Part shown: positions 1-12,930 of the stretch, in pieces
Layout: every line of letters begins with the position of its first letter
How positions within the stretch are numbered: the first letter of the stretch is position 1
Source of the DNA: Petunia secreta
Taxonomy: Eukaryota > Streptophyta > Magnoliopsida > Solanales > Solanaceae
Assembly: GCA_029990175.1 (NCBI GenBank)
Contig: JARKIP010000017.1
Span: forward strand, 34,645,001 to 34,709,000
Direction: 5' to 3'
Length of the DNA stretch: 64,000 nt
Made by a program: the position numbers and the translations under genes
The notes under the pieces: generated by a model
Databases searched by the model: none
Seen by the model: only the letters and a program-made list of their open reading frames with translations
Told to the model about the DNA's origin: nothing

Positions 1-268
1 AGTTCACAGTCATTGCACTTAGTCTTACATTACACTTTATGATAAATTGCCACCTCATCTGTGTGACGATAGAATTCTACGCTTTGGCTTTCTTTTATCT
101 GGGTAGAGAAAAAATTGTTCTGATGTTTGTCTGCAGATATGGGTTTGCAAATGCCTTCTATTGCCCGCCTTTTATTCCCCAGAACAAAAAACTTGTTTTA
201 ATTTGAGGGCTTGTTTGTTTTCACCTTTTGGGTTTTAACGGTCTGGCCGCCTTCTCTTACCGTTGCAG

Positions 269-2807
269 ATATTTCAAAGGTCCTGAATTACTTGTTGATT
301 TGCAAGACTATGACTACTCGTTGGATTTGTGGAGTCTTGGTTGCATGTTTGCAGGAATGGTGAGCAACTATCCTTTCACACCTGTTTTCGTGGGTCACTT
401 GCACAATCACACAGATGCATTCTTGAGTATTTATCTTGCACACTGTTATCTTTCTGCATGTTTCAAACTTGATCCTTGACTTGGTACTTACCTGATGCCA
501 TTCATGACTGTATTTCTTCTTGTAAATCATGCATGAATGGCAGATACTGAGGTCCAAAAGTCAAAACTTACTTGTGTATTGTGGTGTCCTCTCACTTTGA
601 TGCTTACTGCTACGGAATTGTGCTATATAGATATTCCGGAAGGAGCCTTTCTTCTATGGACATGACAACTATGATCAACTCGTGAAGATCGCGAAGGTAT
701 GTAGAACGTCCATCACACTGTAGCTTGATATCTGACAGGTTGGTCGTATTTTCATGAACCGTCCAAGTCAGCCCATAAACATGTACACAAGTTGGCCCAT
801 GAAAATGTGAAAATATTCCTTAAAGTTTTAGTGATATGTTAGATGTATATCCATATTAAAGGAAAAAGTTGCATTAGTTTTGAAACAAATTATAAGAAAA
901 TAAATAAAGAAACTAAAATCTGGTTGGACTTTGGGGGGTTGGGCTAGGATTAATTGTATAGCTCATATTGGCCTAGCCCAAAGGGTGCCCAAGTAACCAT
1001 TGGGCACCCATTTATTGACTTAGCCCATTTTGACATGTCCAAGTTCAGACCATGTTGTTCCTTTCATTTTAGCCCAAACCGTTCATTTGACACTCCGATG
1101 AGGATTTGGGTTAATATATATTGTACTTTGGATGCTGAAATTGGTTATTTTAATTTAAATTTGATTGTTATGGTATTAAATCATACCTATTTGGTATTTT
1201 CGTAATTTGAGTGTTTTGCTTCATGGTTGAAGCAATGTGCTTCATACAATTATGCGCTTCAAATAATGACGTGCAAAGTGAATCCAACGAGAAACGGTCA
1301 ATTTTGTGAATCCCCACTTTGAGGAGTTGGTTTAATATCGGCATTATTTATATCCTTTACCTTATCTTAAAAAAAGTATTGTCACTATTGTATAATGGAT
1401 ATTGAAATCAATTGTTTAATTGCAGTTGATTATATATAACAAAATTAATTATAGCTTGATAACTTTTAAGTCGAATTGTGCCCTTCACATCAAAGAAGCG
1501 TGCGATTCACTACTTGCCTTTTGCTTCTAAGTCCTGAGGACCTTGTTTTTTTTTTTGTTTTTTGCGATTCTCGCTTTTAATAGCACTGCATATTAATTAG
1601 TTGCCTCCCCAAAAGTGAACAGTTTGTTTGCGGGTAGTGGTGAAACTTGAATTAATGACTTCCTCCTGCTCTCAATGAATTTAGTAGATAGAAAGTAGGT
1701 CTGCAACACAGCATTTCACTTGAGCTCCACTGGTTTTATGTATATGGTCACTGGACTCTGGAGTACACTTTACTGTTTTGTCGTATTAATTACCAGTAAA
1801 ATAGAAAGTTCAACTCTAGCATTGGCTTACTCACTATTCATCAGCCTTGCCTCACCTATGTCATTCTAGGTCGGGGTATTAAATAATTCTGAATTATTTT
1901 ACAAGGTGAAAGGACCAAAATGTTCATAAGATTACCTGGGTAACCATCATAACCGTAAATTTGCATTGTGAAAAGTATACAATACTTGTTAATGAGACAC
2001 CTTCAGATTCCTTCTTATGTTATGGACATCAGGTTCTGGGAACAGAAGAATTAAATTCTTATCTAAACAAGTACAGATTGGAGTTAGATCCTCATCTTGC
2101 AGCCCTTGTTGGACGGTTAGTATTGAACTCTAATAGTAACTTTCCCAAATGGATCCTTCTCCAGAAAATAATTAATTTCTTGTTGTCCATTCAGACATAG
2201 CAGGAAACCATGGTCAAAGTTCATCAATGCCGAAAACCAACATCTCGCAGTCCCTGAGGTAAGAGAACTGGTCTCATTAAATCTATATACAATACAATGA
2301 AGTGAAATTTGATTTACCAAAAAGATTGCTTTGTTTTTTGTAGGCGGTCGATTTTGTTGACAAATTGCTACGCTACGATCATCAGGAAAGGCCAACTGCA
2401 AAAGAAGCAATGGTAAAAATCCATCTAACACAAGTTTTTGTATTAACTTATACAATAAATAATATATAGTACTCCTAGTTTGTCCTTATCTTAAAAAAAT
2501 AAAAGATGGTACTCCTGGCCTGGTACTGTAAAAAAGTTTCTTCGAGCTAGTGTATTTCCACTCTCCTTTCCTTGCCTTTGACGTTTACTAGTTTCTCCTT
2601 TACTTGCTTTGGCGTTTACTAGGCAATATGTTGCTGGTTAAAGTTCCTTAGGAATGTCACCCACTTTACTTGCTTTGACGTGTACTAGGCAATATGTTGC
2701 TGGTTAAAGTTCCTTAGGAATGTCACCCACTTTAACTTGCATTGCAGGCTCATCCGTATTTTTATCCTGTGCGGAATGCTGAAAGCAGTAGAACCCGCAC
2801 TCACTGA
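269..2807 (+). CDS. CKA: Casein kinase 2 catalytic subunit alpha, 3' part of the gene (six exons, 5' end outside window)
   Basis: Exons read by eye at 269-359, 631-696, 2033-2115, 2195-2258, 2344-2412 and 2748-2807 (TGA). All introns are GT-AG and phases agree: the R codon before HSRKPW is split 2115/2195. The peptide covers the kinase C-lobe from YFKGPELLVDLQDYDYS (activation segment end and the DYDYSLDLWSLGCMFAGM helix) through IFRKEPFFYGHDNYDQLVKIAK and LRYDHQERPTAKEAMAHPYF to a short tail ending in RTRTH. CK2 alpha is a constitutively active Ser/Thr kinase of nucleus and cytosol that pairs with CK2 beta; this is family knowledge. The N-lobe, ATP site and catalytic loop lie upstream of the window. 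The intron at 697-2032 is long (1.3 kb) and AT-rich. No lesion is seen in the visible exons, so the gene is probably functional. Paralogue identity (CKA1, CKA2 or another) cannot be decided. Confidence 0.95.
2599..2730 (+). repeat. 66-bp tandem duplication in the last CK2 alpha intron
   Basis: Two near-identical 66-bp units (2599-2664 and 2665-2730) start tttacttgctttg and end gaatgtcacccac; they differ at about two positions. A third copy begins (tttaacttgc) just before the acceptor at 2747. The duplication therefore sits directly upstream of the last exon. Confidence 0.9.
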
Positions 2808-3622
2808 AAGATCCAGCATCCGATGGTGCAATTATCTGGGTCTTCTTTATCAGTTCTGTTCTTGTTCTGGCTCGTAGATTTTCTCAGGTGACAGCCAATT
2901 ATTATGAACTGCTTGTTGACTTACTGGTTATATCAACCAGATCCGTGTAAACTGTATTTATTTCTTTTAGTTGTGTGAGACAAAAGAATAAGCAAATTCA
3001 ATTTGTCTTCTGCTTTCTTGGTTTATTTACCTTATAAGTTGCTGCATTCTATCTGTTCTTTGATATTGTATTTCTTGAAGTTTCAAAGTTGCTACTGAAT
3101 ATTCATTCAGAGTGAATTATGTGCTTGAAGTGAAATGGTGAAAATGTCGGATGGCTTTCCCCATCTTCTCCAATGATTCTTGGACTTGAGGACTATAAAT
3201 GCATATATACCTATCATCCTGCTTATATTTGATGAAGGACTTTTTCCATTGCTGCAAAAGCTGAAAACACTTATAATCCCTTTATGGTATATGTCCAAAC
3301 ATCGAATGATGTATTCATATTTAAGAACGTGATTGTGTTTGAGAGGATCATATTGACCTTTGATGCTGAAAATCTTGATATGATTTTGGTCAATGAGGTG
3401 GGAAATGATTCTGAGGTCTTTAGGTTCAAATTTCAGCGGAGGCATAAAACACTAGGTGCTTCTTCTCATCTATCTAAGTCTTGATGGATAGAGTTATCTG
3501 TTGCTGGTGGGAGGTGACAGGTATTCGGCGGAATTAGTCGAGGTGCATGCTGGCTCGGACACCACAGTTATAAAAAAAAGAATGAAATAATTTTTTAAGT
3601 AATCCAATTTGAATAGCACAAT
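2808..3622 (+). other. CK2 alpha 3' UTR and downstream spacer
   Basis: After the TGA the sequence is T-rich with no conserved coding. The 3' UTR probably ends within a few hundred bases; an AATAAG-like signal lies near 2987. Small ORFs on both strands at 3107-3484 resemble nothing I recognise and are left uncalled. Confidence 0.5.
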
Positions 3623-3631
3623 TTTAAACTT

Positions 3632-4543
3632 CGGCAAAGGGTCAAATATGCCACTGAACTATCGTAAATGACACAAATATGCCATCCGTTTAAAAAGTGT
3701 CTCAAATATGCCATTGCCGTTATAGAAATGTCTCAAATATGCCATCACCTTAACGCCAATGGCTCATATATGCCATTTTTCCTCATTTTTCACTAACGGA
3801 CTAATTTTATAACTTTTTAAAAACTATTTACTCCATTTATATTGTAGTAAAAATTAAACGTACTCAAATTAAAACACCTCAACCCTCATTTTTTTTACCT
3901 GACCACCCACCCACTTGTTCATCTTCATCACACCGTTGTAATGGTGGCATACCTCCACAACATGCTCTTCCCTCTTTGTTCTTCTCTTCTTGTAAGTTTT
4001 CTTGGGTTGGTCCAGATATCCACATTTATAAACATGTGCGCTTCATACAGCTGTAATATGGTGAATGTATATTTTTTATAATTTTTTTTTTGAATTTTTA
4101 TTTTTTTAATAAAATTCAGTATTTCAATCATACACATAAATATCCTTTTGATATGTACCAATGATTGTTTTACTTGTCATTCTTGGTTGTAATTTTATTA
4201 CGTTGAATGATATATTGGCATTTCTATTTTATGTTTTTCTATATAACAAATACTTTTTAATGTATATCTGGTCGGGTAAGAAAAATGATGGTGAAGGGTG
4301 TTTTGATTGGGTCCATTTAGTTTTTATTATAACTAAAAATGGAGTAAATAGTTTTTAAAAAGTTTTAAAATTAGTCCGTTAGTGAAAAATGAGGAAAAAT
4401 GGCATATATGAGCCATTGGTGTTAAGGTGATGGTATATTTGAGACATTTCTATAACGACAATGGCATATTTGAGACACTTTTTAAACGGATGGCATATTT
4501 GTGTCATTTACGATAGTTCAGTGGCATATTTGACCCTTTGCCC
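3632..4543. mobile_element. MULE-type MITE with about 210-bp terminal inverted repeats and 9-bp target duplication
   Basis: The left end CGGCAAAGGGTCAAATATGC and the right end, read in reverse complement, GGGCAAAGGGTCAAATATGC open inverted repeats that run to about 3845 and from about 4335. They share the blocks TGCCACTGAACTATCGTAAA and GACTAATTTTATAAC-like. The flanks are a perfect 9-bp direct repeat TTTAAACTT (3623-3631 and 4544-4552). A 9-bp duplication with long inverted ends is the Mutator-superfamily signature. The 490-bp centre is AT-rich without a transposase, so the element is non-autonomous. Repeated ATATGCCA words inside each arm suggest internal subrepeats. Confidence 0.9.
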
Positions 4544-4552
4544 TTTAAACTT

Positions 4553-6303
4553 TAAAACTTTTACTCTTAATGATTGGATTAACGGCCACAAATAACTTAT
4601 TTTAGAGCATAAGATGTAAAAGTTTTCCTATTTTTTCTAAAATTTTGTCGAGTTAGATTATGATAAACAAAGTGAATGGGCGAGAGTAACATTTTTAGTG
4701 AATGTAGATTAAATTCTTATAGAAAGCATATTGACTTGGATATAAGCTTTGACTACTCCGTAGAAGGAAACATGCATAGTTGTATTACTGCAAAGGAGGG
4801 GCTAGAATGTCGGAGTTGGTCAGTCTGGTTGGAAAGAAGTTTGCTTACACCTTGCTTTATATTGAAAGAGGTCTTCCTCCGAATTTGTTGAATCCAGTAA
4901 CTTTCAATGTCGGAGTTGGGTTTGTCGAATCTTCAACTTTCAAAGGCACCTATATTAGAAGGCATAAACCCCTCCTACAATAGTATATTTTGGTGCCTTG
5001 AGAAGTCATCTTGGCTTTACCCCAAGCTTTCATTCCGCCTTTTTTTTTTGTTGTTGTTGTAAATTACACATGCGAATTTGGCATCTTTCTATTCTCTTTT
5101 CCATTCTATTCAGCTGATGTTCTTCGACTAAACTGAGGGACCTCAAGTCAGATACTTTATTGAAGAAAGGGATCAACTCTAATATACGAGGAATTTGACT
5201 TTTGGTGGAGTACTAGTCAAGTGACCATTATGTTTATCATATATTCATACTATCTCCCTCTAGACTAGAAGTTTTGACGACTTAACATTGTGCACAACTT
5301 GATTGATAGAACAAGCCTAATTAAAATAGACTAAGTTTCAGATTATTAAACTGATTGATGGTTAAACTGAAGACTGAATAAGTAAAGAAAAATCTAGGAA
5401 TACATGTATGGTAGCAATGATGGTGACATGGTGTCTTGCTTATTTATCATTCTCGGTCGAAGTCAAAATGAATAAGCCTCCTACCTAAGTACCTCGATCA
5501 TGCATTCTATCTTTGTCGATGAAGCGAAACCAACACCATAACATTTACGCTCGATTAGTTGAGCGGCCGGCAACCAATAACTTTCGTGCATAGATATAGA
5601 TTCTTGGTATATCTACATTCATTCATTATACCAAGAGCATATCCACAGGGGGCTAGTGCATGAGATTAGTGACAATGATAGGTCAAGATAAGGCAACCAA
5701 GACATACAAGTCTAATCTATCCCCCTATTGCATATCCAATTATTAAAACTTTACAACTTCTTTCGAAGTGCAAGATATCTTGTAGGTCCCCCTCTATCCA
5801 TGCTTAAGATAAACTTCGTACTGCCTGGTGTGCTATTCGTTCGACTCGTGTCATTGCCCACTTCTCTTTCACAAATATGCAAAATGCCCATCAATTAAAT
5901 AAGATGTCGAATACATTTATAATTGGTGACGTTAGGATGTGTAATAATTTTATGGGAAAATATGAATTTCAGTTCTATATGTTGATAGAGAAATAATTTT
6001 TACTAATCATGCATAAAATGTAAAATGGTTACTTGAAAATTAAAATAGATTACCTATTGCTAATTGTTAAATAACGCAGATAATACAGAAACTCTTTATA
6101 CAATCAGCATGTATAAGACCTCCAAAAAAAAAAAAAAAACAGAACTTTATTTAAGCTTACATTTATTGTAACAACATAAATAATACTCCTAAGCGCAATA
6201 TTAACTGGTATCTGCTCACTTGAGATTATCAGTTTACTTACCTTTGCTAATTTGCTTGTGCTTACACTAGGCACAGAATGAAATTAACCTTGTGGGGAAA
6301 GCA
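4553..6303. other. Intergenic AT-rich spacer
   Basis: No gene supported. There is a short T-run and GTT-rich stretch at 5039-5059 and a poly(A) run at 6124-6140. The ORFs at 4676-4983 are short, overlap in two frames and have no recognisable domain. Confidence 0.6.
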
Positions 6304-6760
6304 TGATAGAACTAAATGGTAGATTAAACTACAATTACCTCAGGACATATTATGTCAAATCATCAAGAATAATAATACTAAATTGCGGAAGCGTACCTAA
6401 ATGCATAGCAACCGATGTGATTCTTGAATCCCGTGGTTTTGGTCTTCCAAATCTTGACGTGGCCTTTGCATCTTTCACTGATGATGGGATATCAGTAAAA
6501 TATAACCCTACGTCTGATTTGGGACCATAACCCTTTTATAGTAGAATATAGTTTATGTAATTCTTGTTCAGCCCATCATTAAACTAGAATTACGTCCGGG
6601 TATCTGCACATTAGCCCCATACTTTACGAGGTGTCTAATTAGGTCCACATAACTTTAAGCCGTAGTAGATCACGTTTAATTTGGACCCACCTTTTAATGA
6701 TAGCAACTGATATTTAATTATGTATGTATTTATATATGTGCAAGTCCATATAATCTTACA
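6304..6760 (-). repeat. 3' LTR of Copia H
   Basis: A 457-bp copy beginning TGATAGAACTAAATGG and ending TAATCTTACA. It aligns along its whole length with 11617-12128. Confidence 0.88.
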
Positions 6761-6771
6761 ATCTCCCACTT

Positions 6772-8791
6772 GGACTACACATATATACATGCACATAACC
6801 TTATAATTGTATGTCACCTTATGAGCTCCAAATATTTTCTATCACAAACTGAAGTACCTCTAAACAATCTCGTCCATCAATCATGCCAACATAGAACCAA
6901 GGCGGTTTTCGCTACATTTATATCATAACTAAACCTTCCTTGATCACGCATACCAACATAACCAAATGACATAGATCAAGCATGGATGCGTAGCGTGGAA
7001 ATTACATATAATGTGATCTAGACATATCTATTTCCAACTGGTCCAACCGAAAAACAAGTCAGAGTGGAAAATTTACCTAATACTTTATTTCTGCAGAAAT
7101 ATCCTTAAATTGAAACCGTAAACCTGAAACCATAAACCAAAACTGAAGTATGTCTATATAAAAGAACATTGAAAGGTTACAAACTCCCACTGAAACTGAA
7201 TATCCTTAAATTACATGCCACCCATAACCTTCGGTGGTAGTCCCTTAGTATATGGATCCACAATATGAAGTTTGTACCAATATGTTCCATAGACACCTAA
7301 CCACTCTGAACTCTAACTTTAACAACCAGGAACTTTATGTCAATGTGCTTTGACTTTACTGAACTCCTGTTGTTATTGGAATATGAGACTGCTAACTTAT
7401 TGTCACAAAATAACATTAGTGTCTTTCAACTTTATCCTTAATTTATAGCCAGTGACAAGATTCTGCAGTCATATTCCATAACTTTGATGCCTTATAATAC
7501 ACCATAAACTTTACTGTCATGGTGAGATGAGCTATGAGTGTCCATATAACACTCTTCCTTATATAGCTCATCTACCAAGTATACAAATAGAACCTTTGCA
7601 CTATCTTAGCATCTAGTGAAGTCGGTATCTAAATACTTGAATATCTTTAGCTTTTTCGACTTCCTGTATGTGAGCTTAAAATCTTTTGTTCTCTGTAATT
7701 ACAACATAAACCTTCCTTAATTCTTAATTTCAGCATTACTCAAATATATGCCAAACATCCCATTAATACACACAATATTTGAATGCGTACAAACCTAAGT
7801 ATGCATTAGACTTCCAATAGCTAAAATATAAGAAATCTTTTGAACTTCGTTAGTTTCAAATTATTTTTAAAAACACTGTTTGAGACTGAACCTTTCTACT
7901 TTAGCAAGAGGGGTATCGTCTAATATATAATCTTGCACACCAAATCTTTATTACCTTTTCAATATAGGCTTTTGTGATAATCCAAAATTACTTCGAGAGT
8001 AATCTCGATGTATCTGAATCCTTATTCAAAACTTGCATCACCAAGATATTTTATCTCAAAATTCTTTATCAAAAGTATCTTGGTCTTACACAACAAGCCT
8101 ATATCGTATGAACTAAGAAGTATATCATAGACATACAAAACCAGAGAAATATGCTTACTCCCACTGACCTTGTGGTATACAAACTAATCACCAAGATTTA
8201 TCTCGAAACCAAATGAGACAATAACTTGATGAATTTGTGATACCATTGATAAGACGCCTGTTTAAACACATAGATGAATTTCTATAATTTGCAAATCATT
8301 GACTTAGCATTATAAAACACAAAGTTTTCTAGTTGCACCTTTGTTCATCAAAATAGCCATTGAGAACAACAGTATTGTATCCATCTATGTAGCTTAATAT
8401 CAAAATATTTGATTAATGCCATTATAGTCCTGAAAGAGTCTTTCGATGAAACCGAAAAGAAAGTCTCTTTATATAGATACATTCTTATTTCTAAGTGAAG
8501 CTTTTAGCGATAAGACGTGTCTTATACCTATCCACGTTGCCTTTCGAATCCCTTTTGGTTATTAATATCCATTTTCAACCAATGAGCTTCGCACCTTCAG
8601 CCAACTGGATAATGTCTCACACATCATTGTCCTTTATGTGCTTCATCTCTTTATTCATGGTATCAATATACCTCTGAGAGTCAGAATTTTTCATGGCTTG
8701 ACAGAAGTTGACTAAATCATCTTCCATCATTCCAATGCCAACTTTATGTTCTTAGATAAATACAATATAATTATCTGAAATTGCACTTCTC

Positions 8792-8834
<43 letters not shown>

Positions 8835-11600
8835 TTTAATGGCATTGACTCTTGAGGTTGTAAAGTTTGCTTCTTGAACTATCTCAGGTATAGAAAACTG
8901 TTCCTGAGCTTAGTCAATAGCAATCGGAGGAATATCAACATATTCCTTTTCTAAGACATTTCTTTTATTCTTTCTTCCCCCAAACTCAACATCCTCAAAG
9001 AACTGTACATTATTCGTCTTATAATGGCCTTAGCCATGGGATCCTAAAACTTGTAACTCTTGAACTTTTCAGAGTATGCAATAGAGCAACTGAAAGTTTC
9101 TTTGTCCAGTTTCATTTCGTTTGGCCTAGAAAGTCTTTCCTCAACTGGACATCCCTAAATATGTAAATACTTTAAACAAGATCAATGCTTATCCAAAACA
9201 CATAAAGGATCTTTTTAGTTCTCTTCAGTCGGAACTCTGTTAAGTAATAAGTTGCGATTTTTCTAATGAATTAAACAAAGAAAGCCATATCTTGAAAACA
9301 TGTCTATGAACCTTATGAGATATAGATGGCATATCAAAGAAACCATAGAGAATTGTCCACAAATATCAGTCTGTATAAGTTCTAAGACGTCTAATTTTGC
9401 TGGCTAAAAAATCTCTTAACATTTATTTGTTTCCTTTTATGCGATTTACGCATATATCAAAAACTGGATAAAATTAACAGGGTCAAGACTGCCCACGGAT
9501 ACAAATCTCTTTTTCTCTATTTAGAGATATGACTTAATATATTGTATCATAACGAAGCAAAATCTCACCGGTTAGTAAACATGCAAGGATTTATTAAATG
9601 AAGTAATTTTATTAAGAATTTTGGATTATTGTAACCTCATAAAGAAGTCGGACCAATGAATTTTGAATTATGAGAGACAATATTTTTCATATCAAATGAA
9701 CAACAATAACCAAACTTGTCCAACCTTGAAATGAAAATTAAATTCCGTTTAAAGAAACGGAACAACATAACTCTCACTTAAATTCAGATATAAACTAGTT
9801 CTTAACAATAATTTAAGAGTTTCAATAGCTCTAACCTCAACCGAGATGTGTCTTTCAACATCATTGGGCTTTTGACAATTCAGTTATCCTTGCATAGACA
9901 CACTTGTGTGATGTGTTATACTAGAATCTATCCACGATGTGTGTCTTGTGTTGAGTGAAGGCAGTTTCACAACTAATAAAGTTAAGAAGAACATCCTAAT
10001 AACATGCAACTCTACTTAAGAAACAACCTTCCTTAGTTAATTCTTTATATTATTACCGTAACCGCAACTTTCTTACTTTATGATCCTTATTGAGATTTGA
10101 TTTATCAAGAGTGTATAATTTCTATCTTTTCATTCTTGACAAATTCCTCTTTAACTTGGTCATGAATTTCTTAATTGTCATAATTTTGTAGACATATTGT
10201 CCTTAAGCATTCATGAAATAGCTTTCTTTGATGATCATAGACATGCATTTTGATCTCTCCCACCTTTCTACCTCCCTCCTTTAATAAGAGGTACTCTTAT
10301 CTATAAGAGGTGGTAATGAATAAACCCTTAATGCAATGTCACAATTCATGACTCCGAGATGATGTTGGCATTAATATTTTGAGGAGTAATTTTAGCTAAA
10401 TCAGAGAACAACAAATAACATGACAGCTCACATAAGACTTACACCAAATTAAAAATAAATTTGAATAAAAGTAAACCCCATCTCAAGATACCGGGAACTC
10501 CATTAATATTTCATCTTTGGACAAAATATTGATTTGTAAGTGATATCTTGACGTAGTAATCAAACACTGATAATAAAGAACATGTCGAGTAATAAATCTT
10601 CCTTTAGGCTGATTTACCATTCACACATAAAACCAAATAACTATCACGTGCTTATCACCACAAAACATGTACGTGCAATTTTGTTAAATATTGATCTTCC
10701 TTTGGGCCGATCAACATTCACATAGGTTACACGTACGCAACCTTTTATATTTTAAGACAAGTAAATCTCCATAAAAGAGGTCACTTTGACGACATCGAGC
10801 TTCAATTTATTTATCTCATAATATATACAATCCTTATATACCAATATTCAAATTTAAGTTCTCCAAACGGGAATATATGAATTCCCTAGCCACACATACT
10901 GAATGGTATGCCAAAATCTAATAAACCATAAGTTAATAAAAGACCTGCCAGTATGTATCTTTTCCTTTATGACTTATCATCGAGAAAAATATCAAAACTT
11001 AATGAAATAACTAAACACCCTAAGTCATGTTGATAATCTTGTCCGGCAGCTAATTTATCAAAGTAGCTAAATACCTCCCAAAACCTTAATCACTACTAAT
11101 ACCCTTTTCAATTAGTACTGTTGCTGAAACAAGGAATTATTAATCTGAATATGGGAAGTTAAACCTCCACCCAAATGCCGATGCCGCAAAATGGCGAAAC
11201 AACATTGTCCCTTTTATTTTTAAAATTAGATATTGCTTACAAAATTATATGCAATTAAAGGGGTTAAAAAATTGCTTCAAAATCCTTTAGGTGGCAGCGA
11301 CAACAAACATAAAAACTACCAAATATCTCATGCTCTTGACCAATTACACCAGAACCACAAGCCAATTTTTCGTACTATTATTGAGTCGCTAGACATCCAC
11401 TTTTCAAAATCTCCTTAAATGTTTTGTGTAATTACTGAATACAAGGAAATAAAAGAGAAGGAAAACTTCTAACTTACTGAAACCATATTATACCTTTGGC
11501 AGAACTCGGAAGCAATAACCAAAATCCATATTTGTGCCGTGATACATAATCACATAAATATATTTTACTTCAATTTAATCTTAATGATTCAACACAATAC
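6772..11600 (-). pseudogene. Decayed Copia gag-pol of element H
   Basis: On the minus strand, traces of Copia reverse transcriptase remain. The words KYLGDASF and RIHRD are legible near 8070-7960, matching the usual LGDASFVLGI..HRD block that follows the YVDD motif. A decayed RNase H trace reads LMLFCDNKLA near 7420-7390. The interval 9000-11600 should hold integrase, protease and gag but is too broken to assign. Many stops and frameshifts are present and no ORF exceeds about 80 codons, so this is an old, inactive copy. Confidence 0.7.
8791..8835. repeat. (CT)n(AT)n compound microsatellite
   Basis: About 9 CT units run directly into about 13 AT units inside the decayed Copia H. Confidence 0.95.
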
Positions 11601-11614
11601 AGGCACTGATACCA
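11601..11614 (-). other. Primer binding site of Copia H
   Basis: On the minus strand TGGTATCAGTGCC follows the 5' LTR after a 2-nt spacer. It is one substitution from the initiator tRNA-Met complement TGGTATCAGAGC. Confidence 0.75.
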
Positions 11615-11616
11615 CT

Positions 11617-12128
11617 TGATAGAACTAAATTGTAGATTAAACTACAATTACCTCAGGACCTATTATGTCAAATCATCAAGAATAATTACTAGATTGCGGA
11701 AGCGTACCTGAATTCATAGCAACCGATGTGATTCTTGAATCCCGTGGTTTTGGTCTTCCAATCTTGACGTGGCCTTCAACCGATGTGATTCTTGAATCCC
11801 GTGGTTTTGGTCTTCCAATCTTGACGTGGCCTTTGCATCTTTCACTGATGATGGGATATCAGTAAAATATAACCCTACGTCTGATTTGGGGACCATAACC
11901 CTTTTATAGTACAATATAGTTTATGTAATTCTAGTTCAGCCCATCATTAAACTAGAATTACATCCGAGTATCTACACATTAGCTCCATACTTTACGAGGT
12001 GTCTAATTAGGTCCACATAATTTTAAGCCGTATTAGATTACGTTTAATTTGGACCAACCTTTTAATGATAGCAACTGACATTTAATTATTTATGTATTTA
12101 TATATGTGCAAGTCCATATAATCTTACA
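11617..12128 (-). repeat. 5' LTR of Copia H with internal 57-bp tandem duplication
   Basis: A 512-bp copy. The block starting aaccgatgtgattcttgaat occurs at 11721 and again at 11778 (period 57), while the other LTR has it once. This explains the 55-bp length difference between the LTRs. Confidence 0.88.
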
Positions 12129-12619
12129 CAACAATCTTACTATATTTTTAATGAATTTAACAGTATGAAGAATTTTACACATCAAAATTAGCGTTGCAAT
12201 TCCAATGCGCACTCTATTCATTTGACACTTGCCACTCGCGAAAAGACATTGAATTAGTTCTGGTGAAAGATAGTGGAGGAATAAAAACCAAACTGTGTCA
12301 CTCAGACCTCCTTAGAACCAGAAACCTTTTACCCACCTGTGAGTACTCAACATTCTTATTTGCATATTATAATGAAGAAAGGTTGTCTTTAAGCTTTCTT
12401 GTTTCCATGTAGTATTAAATTAATTACTACAATTATTAACCTACCACATATTCATGTATTCCAATTCAAAATGACTTGCACCTTTCAACCATTTGGACGT
12501 GACAAACCGATTGAAATTTTAGCCATATAAAACACAGACAACAAACGATTAAATAAGTGTGAACATGTCTAAAATCATGTAAAATCATAGAAAATATTAA
12601 AGCTAGGCTGTGACTGCTG
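12129..12619. other. Intergenic spacer
   Basis: AT-rich. The ORFs here (up to 76 codons) have no recognisable domain. Confidence 0.55.
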
Positions 12620-12627
12620 CTAAGTGC

Positions 12628-12922
12628 AGTGGCGTACGCAGAAATTTTCATGAGTGGTGTCAGGATATAAAGAAGCGAACAAATTAATAAAAACATTGAA
12701 AAGTCAGTGCTGTTAGCAGGATTCGATCCCTAAACGCCAAGGTAGAAAGCTGACACTGCAACCATCTCTGCTGTGTTACCTTTGTGTTAAGTGGTGTCAA
12801 GTTATGCTTTTATACAAAACTTTTCTGTTTTTTCACAGCAATATAACATATATATTTAGCAAAATTTTTCGATCCAGTGGGGTCGGATGACACCGGTAGG
12901 GTGTGTGTGGGTCCGCCCCGGG
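12628..12922. mobile_element. hAT-type MITE, 295 bp, 8-bp target duplication
   Basis: It is flanked by a perfect 8-bp repeat CTAAGTGC (12620-12627 and 12923-12930). The ends are short imperfect inverted repeats: AGTGGCGTACGCA on the left, and CCCGGGGCGGACCCA when the right end is read in reverse. GGCGGA(C/T)CCA-like ends with 8-bp duplications are typical of hAT MITEs in Solanaceae. It has no coding capacity. Confidence 0.85.
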
Positions 12923-12930
12923 CTAAGTGC

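Larger units (their letters stand above)
6304..12128 (-). mobile_element. Copia LTR retrotransposon H, decayed
   Basis: Two similar LTRs bound the element: 6304-6760 and 11617-12128, both starting TGATAGAACT and ending AATCTTACA on the plus strand. Orientation is minus. The right LTR is preceded by GGCACTGATACCA, complement of a tRNA-iMet primer site TGGTATCAGTGCC. The left LTR is followed by ATCTCCCACTT, complement of a Copia-type polypurine tract. The flanking 5-mers (AAGCA and CAACA) do not match well, so the target duplication has decayed or the element has recombined. No long ORF remains inside. Confidence 0.85.

Noticed and set aside
3107..3484. Overlapping ORFs on both strands after CK2 alpha
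   Set aside because: No domain, no codon pattern; probably 3' UTR and spacer.
4676..4983. Two overlapping 67-71 codon ORFs
   Set aside because: No recognisable domain and no promoter or splice context.
12710..12735. tRNA-like B box (GGATTCGATCCC) suggesting a tRNA gene or SINE
   Set aside because: It lies inside the hAT MITE, and no cloverleaf or A box could be formed around it.
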